In this document: positions 11,169 to 22,378 of the stretch, piece after piece
Position numbering within the stretch: position 1 is the first letter of the stretch
Layout of the letters: every line of letters starts with the position of its first letter
NCBI GenBank assembly: GCA_027943335.1
Contig: BSBK01009273.1
Coordinates: forward strand, 675,501 to 739,500
Origin: Chamaecyparis obtusa
Taxonomy: Eukaryota; Streptophyta; Pinopsida; Cupressales; Cupressaceae
DNA: 64,000 bases
Direction: 5' to 3'
The notes under the pieces: model-generated
Database searches by the model: none
The model's input: the letters and a program-made list of their open reading frames with translations, nothing else
What the model was told of the DNA's origin: nothing
Position numbers and translations under genes: made by a program

Positions 11169-12596
11169 CTACATCTCATTCCTCTGGACTTGGAATGAGC
11201 CAATGTTAGTGTCAACAAAATAATTCATTCTATCCTTTTCATTTTCCTCAATCATATGTGGGGTCCTGGCTTCCCTTGACACCTTCACACTCTCTCCTTT
11301 AATTTCGAAAGTGGCAAAGGATAGGTCACATTGAATACTTCCTCCCATGGAGGCACTCCACTTTCTAGATAACAACATTCCATATTGAGGAGGAATGTCA
11401 ACTACAAGAACACTCATAGTCAACTGTTTGTTAGGAAATGCAGCTAGTTTATAAGGCAAAGCCTTGATGGTACCAATAACTGGCACTTCTCTTGAGTCCA
11501 TAGCTTGGCATCTCCCATGAGGTGTATCAACCTTTAGTCCTAATGATTTCATGATCTTTGCAGGCATGACAGTGTTTGATGCTCCAGAATTGATCATGCA
11601 ATTCTTCAATATTTTGCCATCAATCACAAGGGACAAAAAGAAAGGATCAACTGTCCCTGATGCATTATTTACAATATTTGTATCCAAGAAGATTTGAGGA
11701 ATCTTAGAAACAATTTCTTCACTCTTACTGTCAAGTGTGTCTTCCAAGGAAGCCACATGTTTGTCATTTCTATTCACCTCTTGGATTCCTATAGAAGAAA
11801 CACCATTTACCCAATTCAAGGCCTTGACCTTATGTTCTTCTATTCTCATCATTTCCAAAAGTGGAACCTTGACAGTGATCTGTGAAAGCAATTTGGACAT
11901 ATCAATTGGAACATACTTTTGGTTGTTCATGTCTTCTTCAAAGACAGTGACAACTTTATCCTTTGTGAAACTAGATTTGTCTATGAGAGGATATTCTTCT
12001 CCCTTCTGAGGAATGGTAACAACTACCTCTATTTTCTTTGCTTTATTCTTAGGTGCTACAATAGGTACAACTTTCCTTTTTACCTTCACTTGGTTAGTAT
12101 CATCGGTACCCCTGCCCTTTTCTCCATGCGGTTGTGTACCTTTTTTTGTCCTCCTGATGAACATACTACCTGGCTTATCAGTTGCATTTCCAATTGTCCT
12201 ATTCCTCAAGTTGTAACTGCTTCTAGCTTGAGTGACCATGTCTGCAGTGATTTGAGCAATTTCTTCATCTGAGGGTCTTCTTAAAGAAACTTGCTCCTCA
12301 CCCCTCACTATACTACATCCAACATCATCAAACTCTTCATCCTCTTCATCAGAATCAGTCTCATCCTCTACATGTGAAGAATTCATTCCACAACCACTCT
12401 TGTCATATTGCTCCTCTTGTTCTTGATTCTCTTGTAAGTTTAAAGCAATGACACAATGCTCAGGGTCATGAGGAGACTGACAAGCAGCACACCATGGGAT
12501 ATCTTCAGTCATATTTACTAAATTTCTATGCAAAGGATCAGGGATCCTTCCATCAGGCCTTTCTTGCTTGGTTGGGAAAATGGGCTTGCCATCTTT
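11169..12596 (-). pseudogene. B gag C-terminal knuckle, acidic linker and protease
   Basis: The segment begins with a zinc-knuckle-like motif, WCAACQSPHDPEHC (C-x2-C-x3-H-x4-C), then an acidic stretch (DETDSDEEDEEFDD). A long linker leads to a retropepsin: MINSGASNTVMPAKIMKSLGL with the flanking IGTIKALPYKL and DIPPQYGMLLSRKW. The catalytic triad is normally D-S-G or D-T-G; here codon 11589-11591 is AAT, giving Asn, so the protease would be dead. A single G-to-A change explains this. The segment is in the same frame as gag upstream and the additional RNase H downstream, separated from them by TGA and TAG stops. Confidence 0.85.
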
Positions 12597-14285
12597 TCAC
12601 TGAGTGTTGTAAGGGTAATTCTGCATTCTTGGTTGTCTGCTAAAATTGTTTGGAGCTGACCTCTCCATAGTCATAGCCCTATTGTTCCCTTTCTCACCAG
12701 GCTTTAAACCTTCCAAAGCCTTTAAAATTTGTTTTAGATTGTCATCCTCTTTGGGTTTAGAGTCAGCAGACCTTCCCATTTCTTTCTTACTCTGCACTTG
12801 AGGCCTGCAATCATCTCTTCTTCCTATCTTTCCTAATATTCTTCTATTTCTCTCTATGTTGATGGCCAATTTGTAAGCTTCCCCAAGATTTCTAGGGTTC
12901 TTGTCCCTCAAGAGGTATCCCATTTTTGCATCAAAGGCATTCAAGTATGTCACAAGACATACCCTGTCATCTAGGCTGATAACCTACAAGAGCCTATGCA
13001 TAGCCTTTTGGAATCTTATATTAAATTCAAGGACCTCTTCATTCTGATTCTTCTTTATGTTATTGAATTCATTCAGGATAAAACCCTCATTATTTTTATC
13101 TCCATAGTGTTCCTTGAAACAATTCTTGAATTCATTCCATGACCCTATACTAGCATGGGGTAACCCTCTAAACCAATCCCTAGCATCCTCAATCAGGGAT
13201 TGTACAAATAGCTTCATTATAACATCATCAGGCTCTACATTATAATCATCTATTACATCTATGAAACTTTTTAGATGTTCTTCACATGTGATGACATTAT
13301 TTCCAATAAATTTAGGGAGCTTCTTTCTAATTTCATCAGGGATTACATTAGGATAACCAGGAATACCAAAGAAAACAAGTTGTTTGTACCTTTCATGAAT
13401 AGGAGCTCCATGCAATGGATCCATTCCTTGAGATGTAGATGTCCTTGTGTTTGAACCATCAGGAACTCTAGCGGCACTCGGTACACCATTTGCTTGAGCT
13501 GCATTGTTACCATGAGTTCCACCTTGTCCTAAAAAGGAAGCAGCAATATTTGAAGCTCCTAAAGCATGCTTGAGAAAATCAATCTTTTTTCTGATTTCTA
13601 CAGCAGAAGCCTCCAACTCTACTTTCTCTAGTTCTTTATCCAATATTTCCTTCTTCCTTCTAGCTATCTCGAGATCTGAATCTAATCTCATTCCTGGATC
13701 TGATGTCCTATCCACAATAACTTGTTCACTTATTTGAATCCCAACAGCCTTTTGTTTGTCTTTATCTCTTGGTCTAGTTTCTTCACATATTTTTTGAACA
13801 ATAAGCTATTCGTTTACTCTTTCAGGCTCTGGGACATAATTAATTGCCTCCAAATCCAGTAACTGCCTCTTTAGTTGATCAGCCCTTATCATGGCTTGTC
13901 TTACTTTATGTTCTTTGTCCTTTTCTCTTTACTACCTAATGGCAAGCTGTTCTTGAACTCTTCTTTCTAGTTCATAGACCTCCTCAAAGATCTCTTCTGA
14001 TTCAAGGAGAGTGGTCTCAAAGTCATCATCTCCCACTTGAGTTTCATCCTCATACTAGTTCAATCCCAAATCAATAGCCTCTTCATATTCTAAATTATTT
14101 TCTTCTTGACTAGGTCGGGCTTGGGTTTCTTGTCTAGTATCTTTCTTGTTTCTCCAAGTATGAGAAATACCTCTTCTCTTCTTTCCTCCCTTTGTCTGAC
14201 TAGACCTAGAAGTGCCTAGAATGCCTTCTTCCATTATATCTTCAAAATGCTTCTTTCCCCGAGACCTAGTAATTCTATAACTCAT
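12597..14285 (-). pseudogene. gag: B gag capsid region
   Basis: The start is the first ATG after the leader (14285, MSYRITRSRGKKHFED). A charged coiled-coil part is followed by a retrotransposon gag core: VITCEEHLKSFIDVIDDYN, DARDWFRGLPHASIGSWNEF, FKEHYGDKNN and NQNEEVLEFNIRFQKAMHRL. This is the capsid that would package the RNA. One frame runs from 14285 to 12597 with stops near 14055, 13935, 13807, 12984 and 12597, mostly TAG. It continues in frame into the knuckle and protease, so gag and protease were one polyprotein. Confidence 0.85.
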
Positions 14286-14471
14286 CTTGAAAAATAAATA
14301 CTGACTAGCACTACTTCAGAGATGTTTGAGCTGCCACCCAAGTGTATTGGGAATATCACAATATAGTTTCTTCACTCTAGAAATATTCAAATGAGTTAGA
14401 GAGACAAGGGAAAAGAACAACCTTATTTCTCCCAATGATGACCTACTAGTTAGGAAGAACATGTATAACAC
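14286..14471 (-). other. B 5' leader
   Basis: This 186-bp untranslated stretch lies between the primer site and the gag ATG. No upstream ORF or clear packaging structure is seen. Confidence 0.6.
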
Positions 14472-14491
14472 TTCCCCAGCAAATTCGCCAT
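14472..14491 (-). promoter_or_regulatory. Primer binding site of element B
   Basis: On the - strand the bases after the LTR end (..CACCAACA) read ATGGCGAATTTGCTGGGGAA. This resembles the TGGCGCCGTTGCCGGGGA site of Athila/Tat elements, with several changes. It sets the 5' LTR boundary at 14494. Confidence 0.65.
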
Positions 14492-14493
14492 CT

Positions 14494-16416
14494 TGTTGGT
14501 GTCCAAAATTATGCTTATGCTCTAATAAGCTACCAATGTACCTTGAGACTGATATTAGGAATGGTTAGTTCCAAGTGTGGGAGCTCTGTAAGGCAACTGG
14601 ACCAACTATAGGGACTTAATATTCCCTCTTCTACTTCTGGCTCTACAAAACCAAGGCGAGTGCACCTAACCTAGAATAAAATATACTTCATACACCGAGA
14701 ACTAGGTTTGAATAATAGATAATAGAATAGCAAGAGAATACTAAGTGTTAACCACACACTCATTGACTCTCCATTGCTATGGGTAGAACCACATACAACC
14801 AAATATTGTAAACTTAAGGAATGGTTCTTAATTTCATCTATTTGAATTATAACAACCACAATCAGGATATGTCAGCAAGGAAATACTTATCTAGGCCAAT
14901 GTCTCATCCATTGGGCAAGGTTTCTTAGACAGACTACACACACACACCAAAATATATCTAAGATTCAAAGCCATAAACACATTTACTATCTCCTTTACTA
15001 CTTATAGAATATCCCTACATAGACAAAAGATAAATCTATGTCTCATCTAGAGCATCATTTCATCTAATCCTGGATTAGAACTCAAGAATGAAGGCATATA
15101 CATAAATTGGTTATGCAATGAACTAGAAAGTTCAAAATTTACCTATGTTGACACAAAGGAGAGACAAGAATCAAGTGCCTACATTAAGTATGAAGAATCC
15201 TCAAGTGCATACAATCCATCCAAAGGAACCCTACTTGCAAATTGCAGCTTAGACCTACAACTTTCTTTCAATTGTCAAAAAAAATCAAGACAAGTCATTA
15301 CAATTCAGACTGAGAAGAGGACTCACAACCCAAAAGTTTGAATACCTAACTCCCAATGATCACAAAAATCCCTTTATACCAGGGTTACAATGCAAGCACG
15401 ATGATCATTTCAAATTCAAAAACACCTAACCCCACCGAGGAGTTAACACAGACAAGATAGGGACCAAGCCACAGCATGCAAGCGCCACCAAACCAGTCAA
15501 ATCTGGCCATGCAAGCATTAAATTTTGGTAGGTCGCAGGAAATCCTCTGCAAAAAACCCTGCAATCATATGTGAAATCGGGTGCCAATGGCTAGCCGGAA
15601 AATTTAGAACACCACCATAGATCTCTTCCTCTTCCCGGCAAATCAAGTGACCTACATTTAGTCCACAATAGTCACAGGCCCCTTTGAAAAGTCTTCGGCC
15701 ACCTCACCAGCAAGTAGCCAATCAAAACCAAACATTGTGGCAAAACGGGCACCATGGACCCACCTCTAACCCCATAATTGTGATGTCCAAAGAGTTGTTG
15801 CATGATCACATAGCCAAGAGATGGGCTATGCGAACATGCGACAAGCCTCCATGTCACCCTTCTACCTTGCCGCATAATCACCGCTGCCGTGAGTTAACAC
15901 AAGATGCTAGTTGCATGATCGCATAGCCTTGAAAAAGGCTATGCAAACATGCAACTAACCGCCAGCATTCACCATCAAGCAGATAGGTCCCACCACAAAC
16001 CCCTTGCCACCTCGGTATATCAGCAACCAACTGAAACTCAGCACATCACCACCTACCATTGGGCCCAAACACAACGTGGCACCCTTGTCGCATGATCACA
16101 TGGCTGAAAGATGGCCCTTGCGATCATGTGACAAGGAAACAAGACTGCCATGTTTCCACGCTATTCATTGTATCCACCTGGTCACTAACACAGGACCCAC
16201 CCATCATAAGCCTTAGAATGGATGGCGGGTGTAAGATCTCATAGCTCTGACAAAACATATGAGAACTTACGCCAGTCATTAGATCGTGTCCTCATCATAA
16301 ACTCTCTGACAGCGGCCCCACAACCAGCTTCTCGCGTAGTCACACTGTCACTTCTCCACCTGTCCCTGACACATCCAACCAAAATACACCAGGATGGCCT
16401 GACCTATCATCAAACC
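14494..16416 (-). repeat. Element B 5' LTR, left part
   Basis: In element orientation this is the 3' two-thirds of the LTR and ends in CCAACA at 14494. Positions 14870-16411 match the left LTR at 5150-6690. The LTR is interrupted at 16416 by insert C. The last five bases (16412-16416, AAACC) are the decayed left target duplication; the uninterrupted LTR has GGACC there. Confidence 0.88.
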
Positions 16417-17170
16417 TGTTGGTAAATAGATTTGTCCTTTCTTACTTCTTAGGAATATGACTCTTAGTGCCCAAATTATGAACAATATCTAATTACAATA
16501 GTTGAAAATCCATTCTCTGATTACTGGCTTTTCTCTGAATTGGTAGGTACAGCTCCCTTTTGGAATGATATGCAATGAATTATGCTTTGATTCTAAACTA
16601 ACATGGGGTATGCTCTTAACTTGAGAGTAGAAAAGGCAAAACCGAATTAAGCCTAAACAGAACTTAATCTAGGCAAGGAGAGCTTTCTAATCTATGAACT
16701 AAATTGTAGAACTCACAAATGGTATGAATTCGTACACTCAGCACTAACTAATCTGCAGCAACTACTAACATAGAGATAAATGAAATGATGAAAAACTTCT
16801 AAAGGATCCTCCCCTAAATATCCCACAGCACATCCTACTAAGGTTTATTCACATACTCGTAACAAAAGAATGAAACATCCTTTCCTTCTTCATGTAACTT
16901 AGATTAAGAGAAAGAACCATCTAATTAACTGGAACAGAAAATAATTGACATAAAACACTTTCAATTGTCTATGCAACATCAAGTATCCCACACCAAAAAT
17001 TCACCGACCTTTCATTAATCTTTCAGTTTCATACATATAGAGCCAGGGGATGACCGTTACAAAGGAAGTTTAATCGGTTCATCTCCCTCTAAATGACAAA
17101 TTGCAAGAAACCGCTTTTGTCTCTAACTAATTACAAGGGGAAAGAAATGGAAAAGAAAAGAGAAAATAAA
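16417..17170 (-). other. Insert C, region downstream of its ORF
   Basis: This is 754 bp of AT-rich sequence from the ORF stop to the insert end. No ORF, poly-A tail or polypurine tract is seen. Confidence 0.6.
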
Positions 17171-20100
17171 TCATTTGGCCTCCTTTCCTTTTTCCATCTT
17201 TGTCCGATAAGCTTTGGCAGCAACCACTATTGGAACTAACTCTTCATGTCTGGGCACGTAGACATTGGTATATCTTAAGAGCCACTGGGCGTGATCTTTA
17301 ACCACCTTCTTTGTCACGTTTAACTACTTCGGCAGCTCTTCCATGGCCACGTGTATGTGTTCGCTCAGCTTTTGCAGTTTTGTAGCTCTGTTTGCGCCAC
17401 TTGCGGACGCATCGATCAAACTGTCTAGAGACTTAGAGAAATTCTCTTTCATTACATTGACATCAATTAACACCTTCTGGCCGCTAGTTTGGGATTCTGT
17501 ATTGAGTTCCCTTATTAGCTCAAATCCCCTGTTCTGGATTTCACTTATTTTGTTCCCTGTTTCACTAAGTCCTTTTTCTGTAGATAGTATCATTTCGGAC
17601 CTAAACAATATACTTTTAAGCCATTCAGCTATAGGCTCACTTCCTGTTGATAGAATTTTTGCCTCTATGGCTTCTTTCCCTTTCATTTGCAGGATCATCT
17701 TCAAGAGGGTACCGCATTCATCACTCTTCACTCTTTCTCCTGCCAGGGCATTACTGTTTGTCAGAATGTTTTCTGTTTCTTTCTCCAACCTTAGAATATT
17801 GCTCCCAATCTGTTCTATAACAGTAATCCCATCTTCTCTGACCTTTTCAATCCATTCTTTACTTATCTGGCTGAAGTGCCTATCTTCCTAGAGTTGGGAA
17901 ATAAGAGCTTGTACTTTGGTGGCCGTGAGGTTCTTTGTCACCGTTACTCCAGAGATGGTTGCTAGAGGAGACACCAATTGTTGGATGAATTGATTCAACT
18001 CTTCAATCTCTGCTTTCATTCTTACTTTGGAAGACTTTAGGCTCTCTAATTGTTCTTCAATGAATTTGTTGGTTGACCTCCATAGACCAACCTTGGTATC
18101 ATGCCTTGCTTCGCTGAGGTCTATTGAATACAGTGTAAAATCATCAATAGCCATATCCTCCAATCTACCCTCTTTGTTGGGCTTCGCTATCTCCATGGTC
18201 AAGTGACCTGTGGCTGGATCATGGCCTAATATTGACAGTGACTTCTATTTCTTGGCTTGGGCCAGTGCTGATCCAGATTGTACCGCAAGGGAAATAGTAT
18301 CTTTTGCTGGAGTACTCTCATCTTTCCTTCATTTCTTTCTCTCCAGGGTGTCCTCCAACCAAGACTTAGTGCTTATCACTTGGGATGCAGCCCCTAGTGA
18401 ATCGATGCTGAACATCTTCCTTTTAACAGGGATGGCTGCTACTGTAGGCATGGAAAAAGGATTTTTTGGGACTTGAGGGACCAACTTCGGAGAGGCTTGG
18501 CTTGTCCCAGCGGTCTTTTTAGCTACTCCGTCTGATTTTGAAGACTCACTACTACTACTCTCTCCATCTCTCAAATCCACAATTTGCATTGGAGAGCTAT
18601 CCATGGGTAGCAATGTTACACTCATAGGAGTGCTAGGACTAGGATGAGGCAAAGGCACTCGGGTAACATGAGGAGATGAAACCGAAGTGATGTGAGTAGT
18701 AGCTGCACTATCTTTCAGTTCTTCTACCTTCTTCTCCTCTTCTTTCTTATCTTCCATTTGGGTCCCAATCACTGGTCGAGAACCATCATGGCAGGTCTTA
18801 TCCAATGGAATGCTCTTGTCTGGTGGTTGGTCACCTCCTTCCGTAGGCTGAGCGGGTCCTTGAGAAATTGCTGGCATCACACTTGTAGTTGTCCCTTGAG
18901 TGGAGGAGGAAGAAGCCACTAATGGAGACGCTTGAGTAGATGTATTTCTTGTTCATTTCTTTTTAGCTGTCCATTCAACCCATTTTCCCGTTCTCTTGAT
19001 AATTTTTGCCTTCATTGTCTCTAAGTCCTCTGCAACTTCTCCACTAGGCTCAGAACTGATGGAGGTGTTTCTAATTTTGGTCAGATAAGTATTGCTATAC
19101 ATATTCTGACCATCATCTTCAATTCCTTCAACATCTAGGTTGATACCATATGTCTTCACCTACTCAACTGTGAACCTGGCAAAAGCACGGTCACGGCTTT
19201 CAAATTCATCTTTGCAGTCAGCAAAATAATCTTCAAAGTTAGTGATGTGTCTAACTATGCTTCCAATCTGCAATACATCTCTTGCATAGCCTTTGGGGTC
19301 GAACATAGGCCTTATCACCCCATATGCTTCCAGGTGATATCTGGTTTCAAATGTTTTCAGCATGGTCTTGGCATCTGAACGGGATTCACAACTTAAATCC
19401 CCGACCTTCATAGGGAATTCATACCCTTTCTTTCTCAAGCTTGCACTCAACAGGTTCACGTGCACTGCTTGTCTCACCATTTCAATCAGCACGATCATAT
19501 CACTTGGATATCTTGGCATCTTCAAGGGGAATCCATCAAAGGCTGCAAGACGCAAATAGGAAAATGATGAGAAATGAATGAAGAAATTCCCAAGCTAGCT
19601 AATGGCCTCCATCACTTTTGGGCTGAATCTCTGTTCAGGGAATCCCTGCAATTCCCTACAAATTCTCATAGTGAAAGCATCATTCACTCAGACATAATCT
19701 CCATAGCTATTATGTAATTGCAAACATGGGTAAAATTCGTAGCATTTAACATTATCTAGGAAATCTTCCAATCTCGGAAGACCCAGCCATATTTGCAGTG
19801 ATGCCAACATATAGCTGAGGAAAGAAGACATATAAAATGTATTATAGAAATTTACGGCACGGAGGGCATTGGATAGATTTTCACTTACCTCCTGAGCCCA
19901 ATCAACATATTGTGTACCTGAGCATATTACTTGAACTATGAAGAAGTAATGCTCAATGAAATTTAGGGCTTCGACTTCACCTTTCATTCTGTGAATGAGC
20001 ACCAGAATATCAACAATTTCAGGCTTAAGGTCTGATCCAAATAGAGTCTTTGGAACCTTGCCTTTAGCACCTCTTAGCTTCTAAAACCATGAGTGCATAA

Positions 20101-20506
20101 TTTCTCTCCTCCACACCATTTTCTTTGCAGAAAACTCCAAAGCCGCGTGCGATACTGTTAAGTTGGAGAATTCATCCTGCTCAGGTACCTGAAAGCAATT
20201 CACCACCATCTAACGATCAATAGATAGAAGCACTATGTCATTTGGTAGTATAATCTATCTGGTGTCCGGGTTGTAATGGTTGATACATTCGTATATCAAT
20301 TCCGGAGCTTGGACGGCCACTGGAAACCCTGCCGCTTCAATCAAGCCACTTTCTCTAAGCTTCTCTGTTATGGGATGAATTGGCTCTGCTTTCAGTCTTT
20401 TCTAGAGATCATGTATGTCATAAAAGCATAGAGAAGTATCTGTGAGATTCTACAGAGTGGTTTTAATGTCGTTCAATCCGTCAAAACCGGAGAACCTAGC
20501 GGCCAT
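17171..20506 (-). pseudogene. Insert C unknown large protein (1,111 codons, decayed)
   Basis: One frame runs from an ATG (20506, MAARFSGFDGLND) to a natural stop after EKGKEAK (17171), with about 13 in-frame stops but no frameshift that I can detect. The N-terminal half (about residues 1-500) is globular and hydrophobic with many aromatic residues, for example LNFIEHYFFIVQVICSG and YMSSFLSYMLASLQIWLG. Residues of about 530-720 are Ser/Thr/Pro-rich and charged (DKKEEEKKVEELKD, SSSSESSKSDG). The C-terminal third is coiled-coil-like (EEQLESLKSSKVRMKAEIEEL). No enzymatic motif is recognised. The layout, and a short stretch around YVDWAQEV, resemble the ORF2 protein of element E, so it may belong to the same family. 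Function is unknown; a plant-transposon-protein-type or gag-like role is only a guess. Confidence 0.75.
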
Positions 20507-21578
20507 TTTTCTATACAATAATAAGGGCCTTCGAAAACACAAGATATAGAGCTCGCAGTCAAGATGCTACGAATGCAGATGGGTTGGGTAGAATAATTGA
20601 ATGGCAGCAAAGAAGAAACAGTGATTTAAAATACTGTTCACATTTCTGGCTTTATAGAAATCTAAATGTCACCGTTGATCTTTAGCATTCGTGCCACATG
20701 AATGAATTTATGAATAAACCCGTTAACACCATAAATGAGAAGCCCTAACGGATACCTTGGAGTCTTTTCACTATTCCTGTTGCCCTAACGGAAACATTTT
20801 CATTAACTTCACTTACTTTTCCATTTTCCTTGAGCTTGCGGAAAATCACTCTACGGGTGAGAACTCCACTGGCGGAGAAAGCAGTTTTCAATTCTCCGCA
20901 AATACTTTATTTTAATATCCGAGTCAACATATAAACCTTTCTCTCTTACCTGGAAAATTGAAAAAGTGCTTTGAAACCCATTGAGGGGTCCACCACGACG
21001 CTCCTTCTTTTCTGCCTTTGCAAAAAATTACCTTCTTAGGTAGAATTTCACCACGGAGAAGCTGAAATCCAATTCTCCGCTTTGAGTCTTTGTTGATTCC
21101 AAATTTCCTTTTAACTGGTCCCCAGATCCATTTCTATGCTGTAGGTAACAATTTCATTGTCCAAAACCATTTCTTTCATTACATACTTCTGCCAACATTG
21201 TCATTCATACTTTGTGGAAAATCAACTTTGCAGGTGGAAACCTGCAGTGGAGAAGATGATTTCCGAAATCCCACAAGTCTTTGTTTAACTGTTGAATGGA
21301 GAACTCCGCTAGTGATGATTAGTTCTACAAGGTTCAAAATGAAGTGAGAACCCCCATCGGATTAGGTACTAGACTACCCGCAGACTTATCACGCGTGAGG
21401 GAGAAATCCACCCGGCTAGGGAAATGCAGAGGGAGAAGGGAAAAAAAAATGGAAAATCCGATGGTGATTCCCAATTACCTAAATGACACTGACCTAGACT
21501 CAAACGCAATTAAACTTCACTAAGATGCAAAACTTCCACTTTTCTGAAATGGCTACATGTTTAAAAGTGGAGGCAACA
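20507..21578 (-). promoter_or_regulatory. Insert C, region upstream of its ORF
   Basis: These 1,072 bp would hold the promoter and leader of the C ORF. Short blocks recur, such as TTCTCCGC near 20890 and 21070 and repeated 'ctccrctggcggagaa'-like words between 20840 and 21310. No clear TATA box or ORF can be supported. Confidence 0.45.
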
Positions 21579-22378
21579 GGACCCACAACAAAGCACCAAA
21601 CAAAAGGAAGATCGGATGGCTGGCGCAACTTCGCATAGCCCTGACAAATCCTTCACACTTTAATGACAATCGTTGATGCTCTAACATGTCAGGATCCTCT
21701 GATTCATCTGGAAACTAGGTCCCACCATTGATTTCACTTGTGCACTAAGGCAAAGTAAACCGCCAGGCAGCTCAACAGAACTAGGACCCACACGGACAGG
21801 TGGCAAGCGGTCGCATGATCACATGTCAGAAAAGTTTGACATACGGCCATGCAATAGCCTATCATTTTGAAACCTTTGAAGACTCGGGCCCACCATCTAG
21901 TTGGACTTGCGTAGTTAGAGAATGCCAACAAACAGGGCAGAAGTGCAGGGTCGAAAACACACAGGGTTTTCGACGAAAGAGGATTGAAAACACACAAAGT
22001 TTTCAGCACCAAAAGACAAGTGCACAAAAGCTGGAAGGAAAAGGTTGAAAACAACAAGGGTTTTCACACAAACTAAAAACATCATGGATTTTCAAAAATA
22101 CTGTGGGTTTTCGACACTGTGGCAGATTTTAAAAATTTGTTTCCTACAAACCTTAAAACTTGGATAACTTTCTGGATCCTACAGTTCAGCACATGTGTTT
22201 TGGACTGGAGCAAGGTGACAACATGAACAACACAAGGCTAAGGGTGCATACCATGATTAATTATGGATCTTCATCTTACATCAAAACTGTGACTGCGGGT
22301 CGAGCAGGACAACTTCAAAATTTGCAGAGAATAGGCCACTCTCATAAGATTCTGCTATGACAGAAAAATGGCCTAACA
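21579..22378 (-). repeat. Element B 5' LTR, right part
   Basis: The LTR resumes with GGACCCACAAC and matches 6686-7485 of the left copy, ending GGCCTAACA. It includes the fourth stem-loop of the LTR set (near 21808-21855). In element orientation this is the U3 start. Confidence 0.9.

Larger units (their letters stand above)
16417..21578 (-). mobile_element. Insert C: 5.16-kb TG...CA element with one large ORF and no visible LTR pair
   Basis: The limits are exact because the empty site exists in the other B LTR (near 6691). The insert starts TGTTGGTAAAT and ends GGAGGCAACA, giving 5-bp inverted ends TGTTG/CAACA. The left flank AAACC and right flank GGACC look like a 5-bp target duplication with two G-to-A changes. 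These are LTR-retrotransposon integration features, but by eye the first and last kilobase do not resemble each other, and no primer site or polypurine tract is seen. It could be one very long solo LTR that carries a gene, or an atypical transposon. The ORF on the - strand fills the middle. hAT, Mutator, CACTA and LINE hallmarks are absent. Confidence 0.8.
5150..22378 (-). mobile_element. Element B: Tat-like Ty3/gypsy retrotransposon
   Basis: B lies on the - strand inside A's 3' LTR. In coding order it has a 5' LTR (14494-22378, split by C), a primer site at 14472-14491, gag, protease, an additional RNase H, RT with native RNase H, integrase and a 3' LTR (about 5150-7485). The two LTRs match closely from about 5158/14878 onward. 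The first 376 bp of the right copy (14494-14869) have no match at the left, so the 3' LTR is truncated there and no target duplication can be shown. The extra RNase H and the LKSN-IP-LV-LE region before RT place it in or near the Tat lineage. It is non-functional because of many stops and at least one frameshift. Confidence 0.9.

Noticed and set aside
17343..17891. 182-codon open frame on the + strand
   Set aside because: It is antisense to the C ORF, whose - strand frame has a coherent coiled-coil composition; the + frame is a shadow.
16417..21578. Insert C as a LINE, hAT, Mutator or CACTA element
   Set aside because: No poly-A end, no RT, no 8-bp or 9-11-bp duplication, and no CACTA termini or long inverted repeats.
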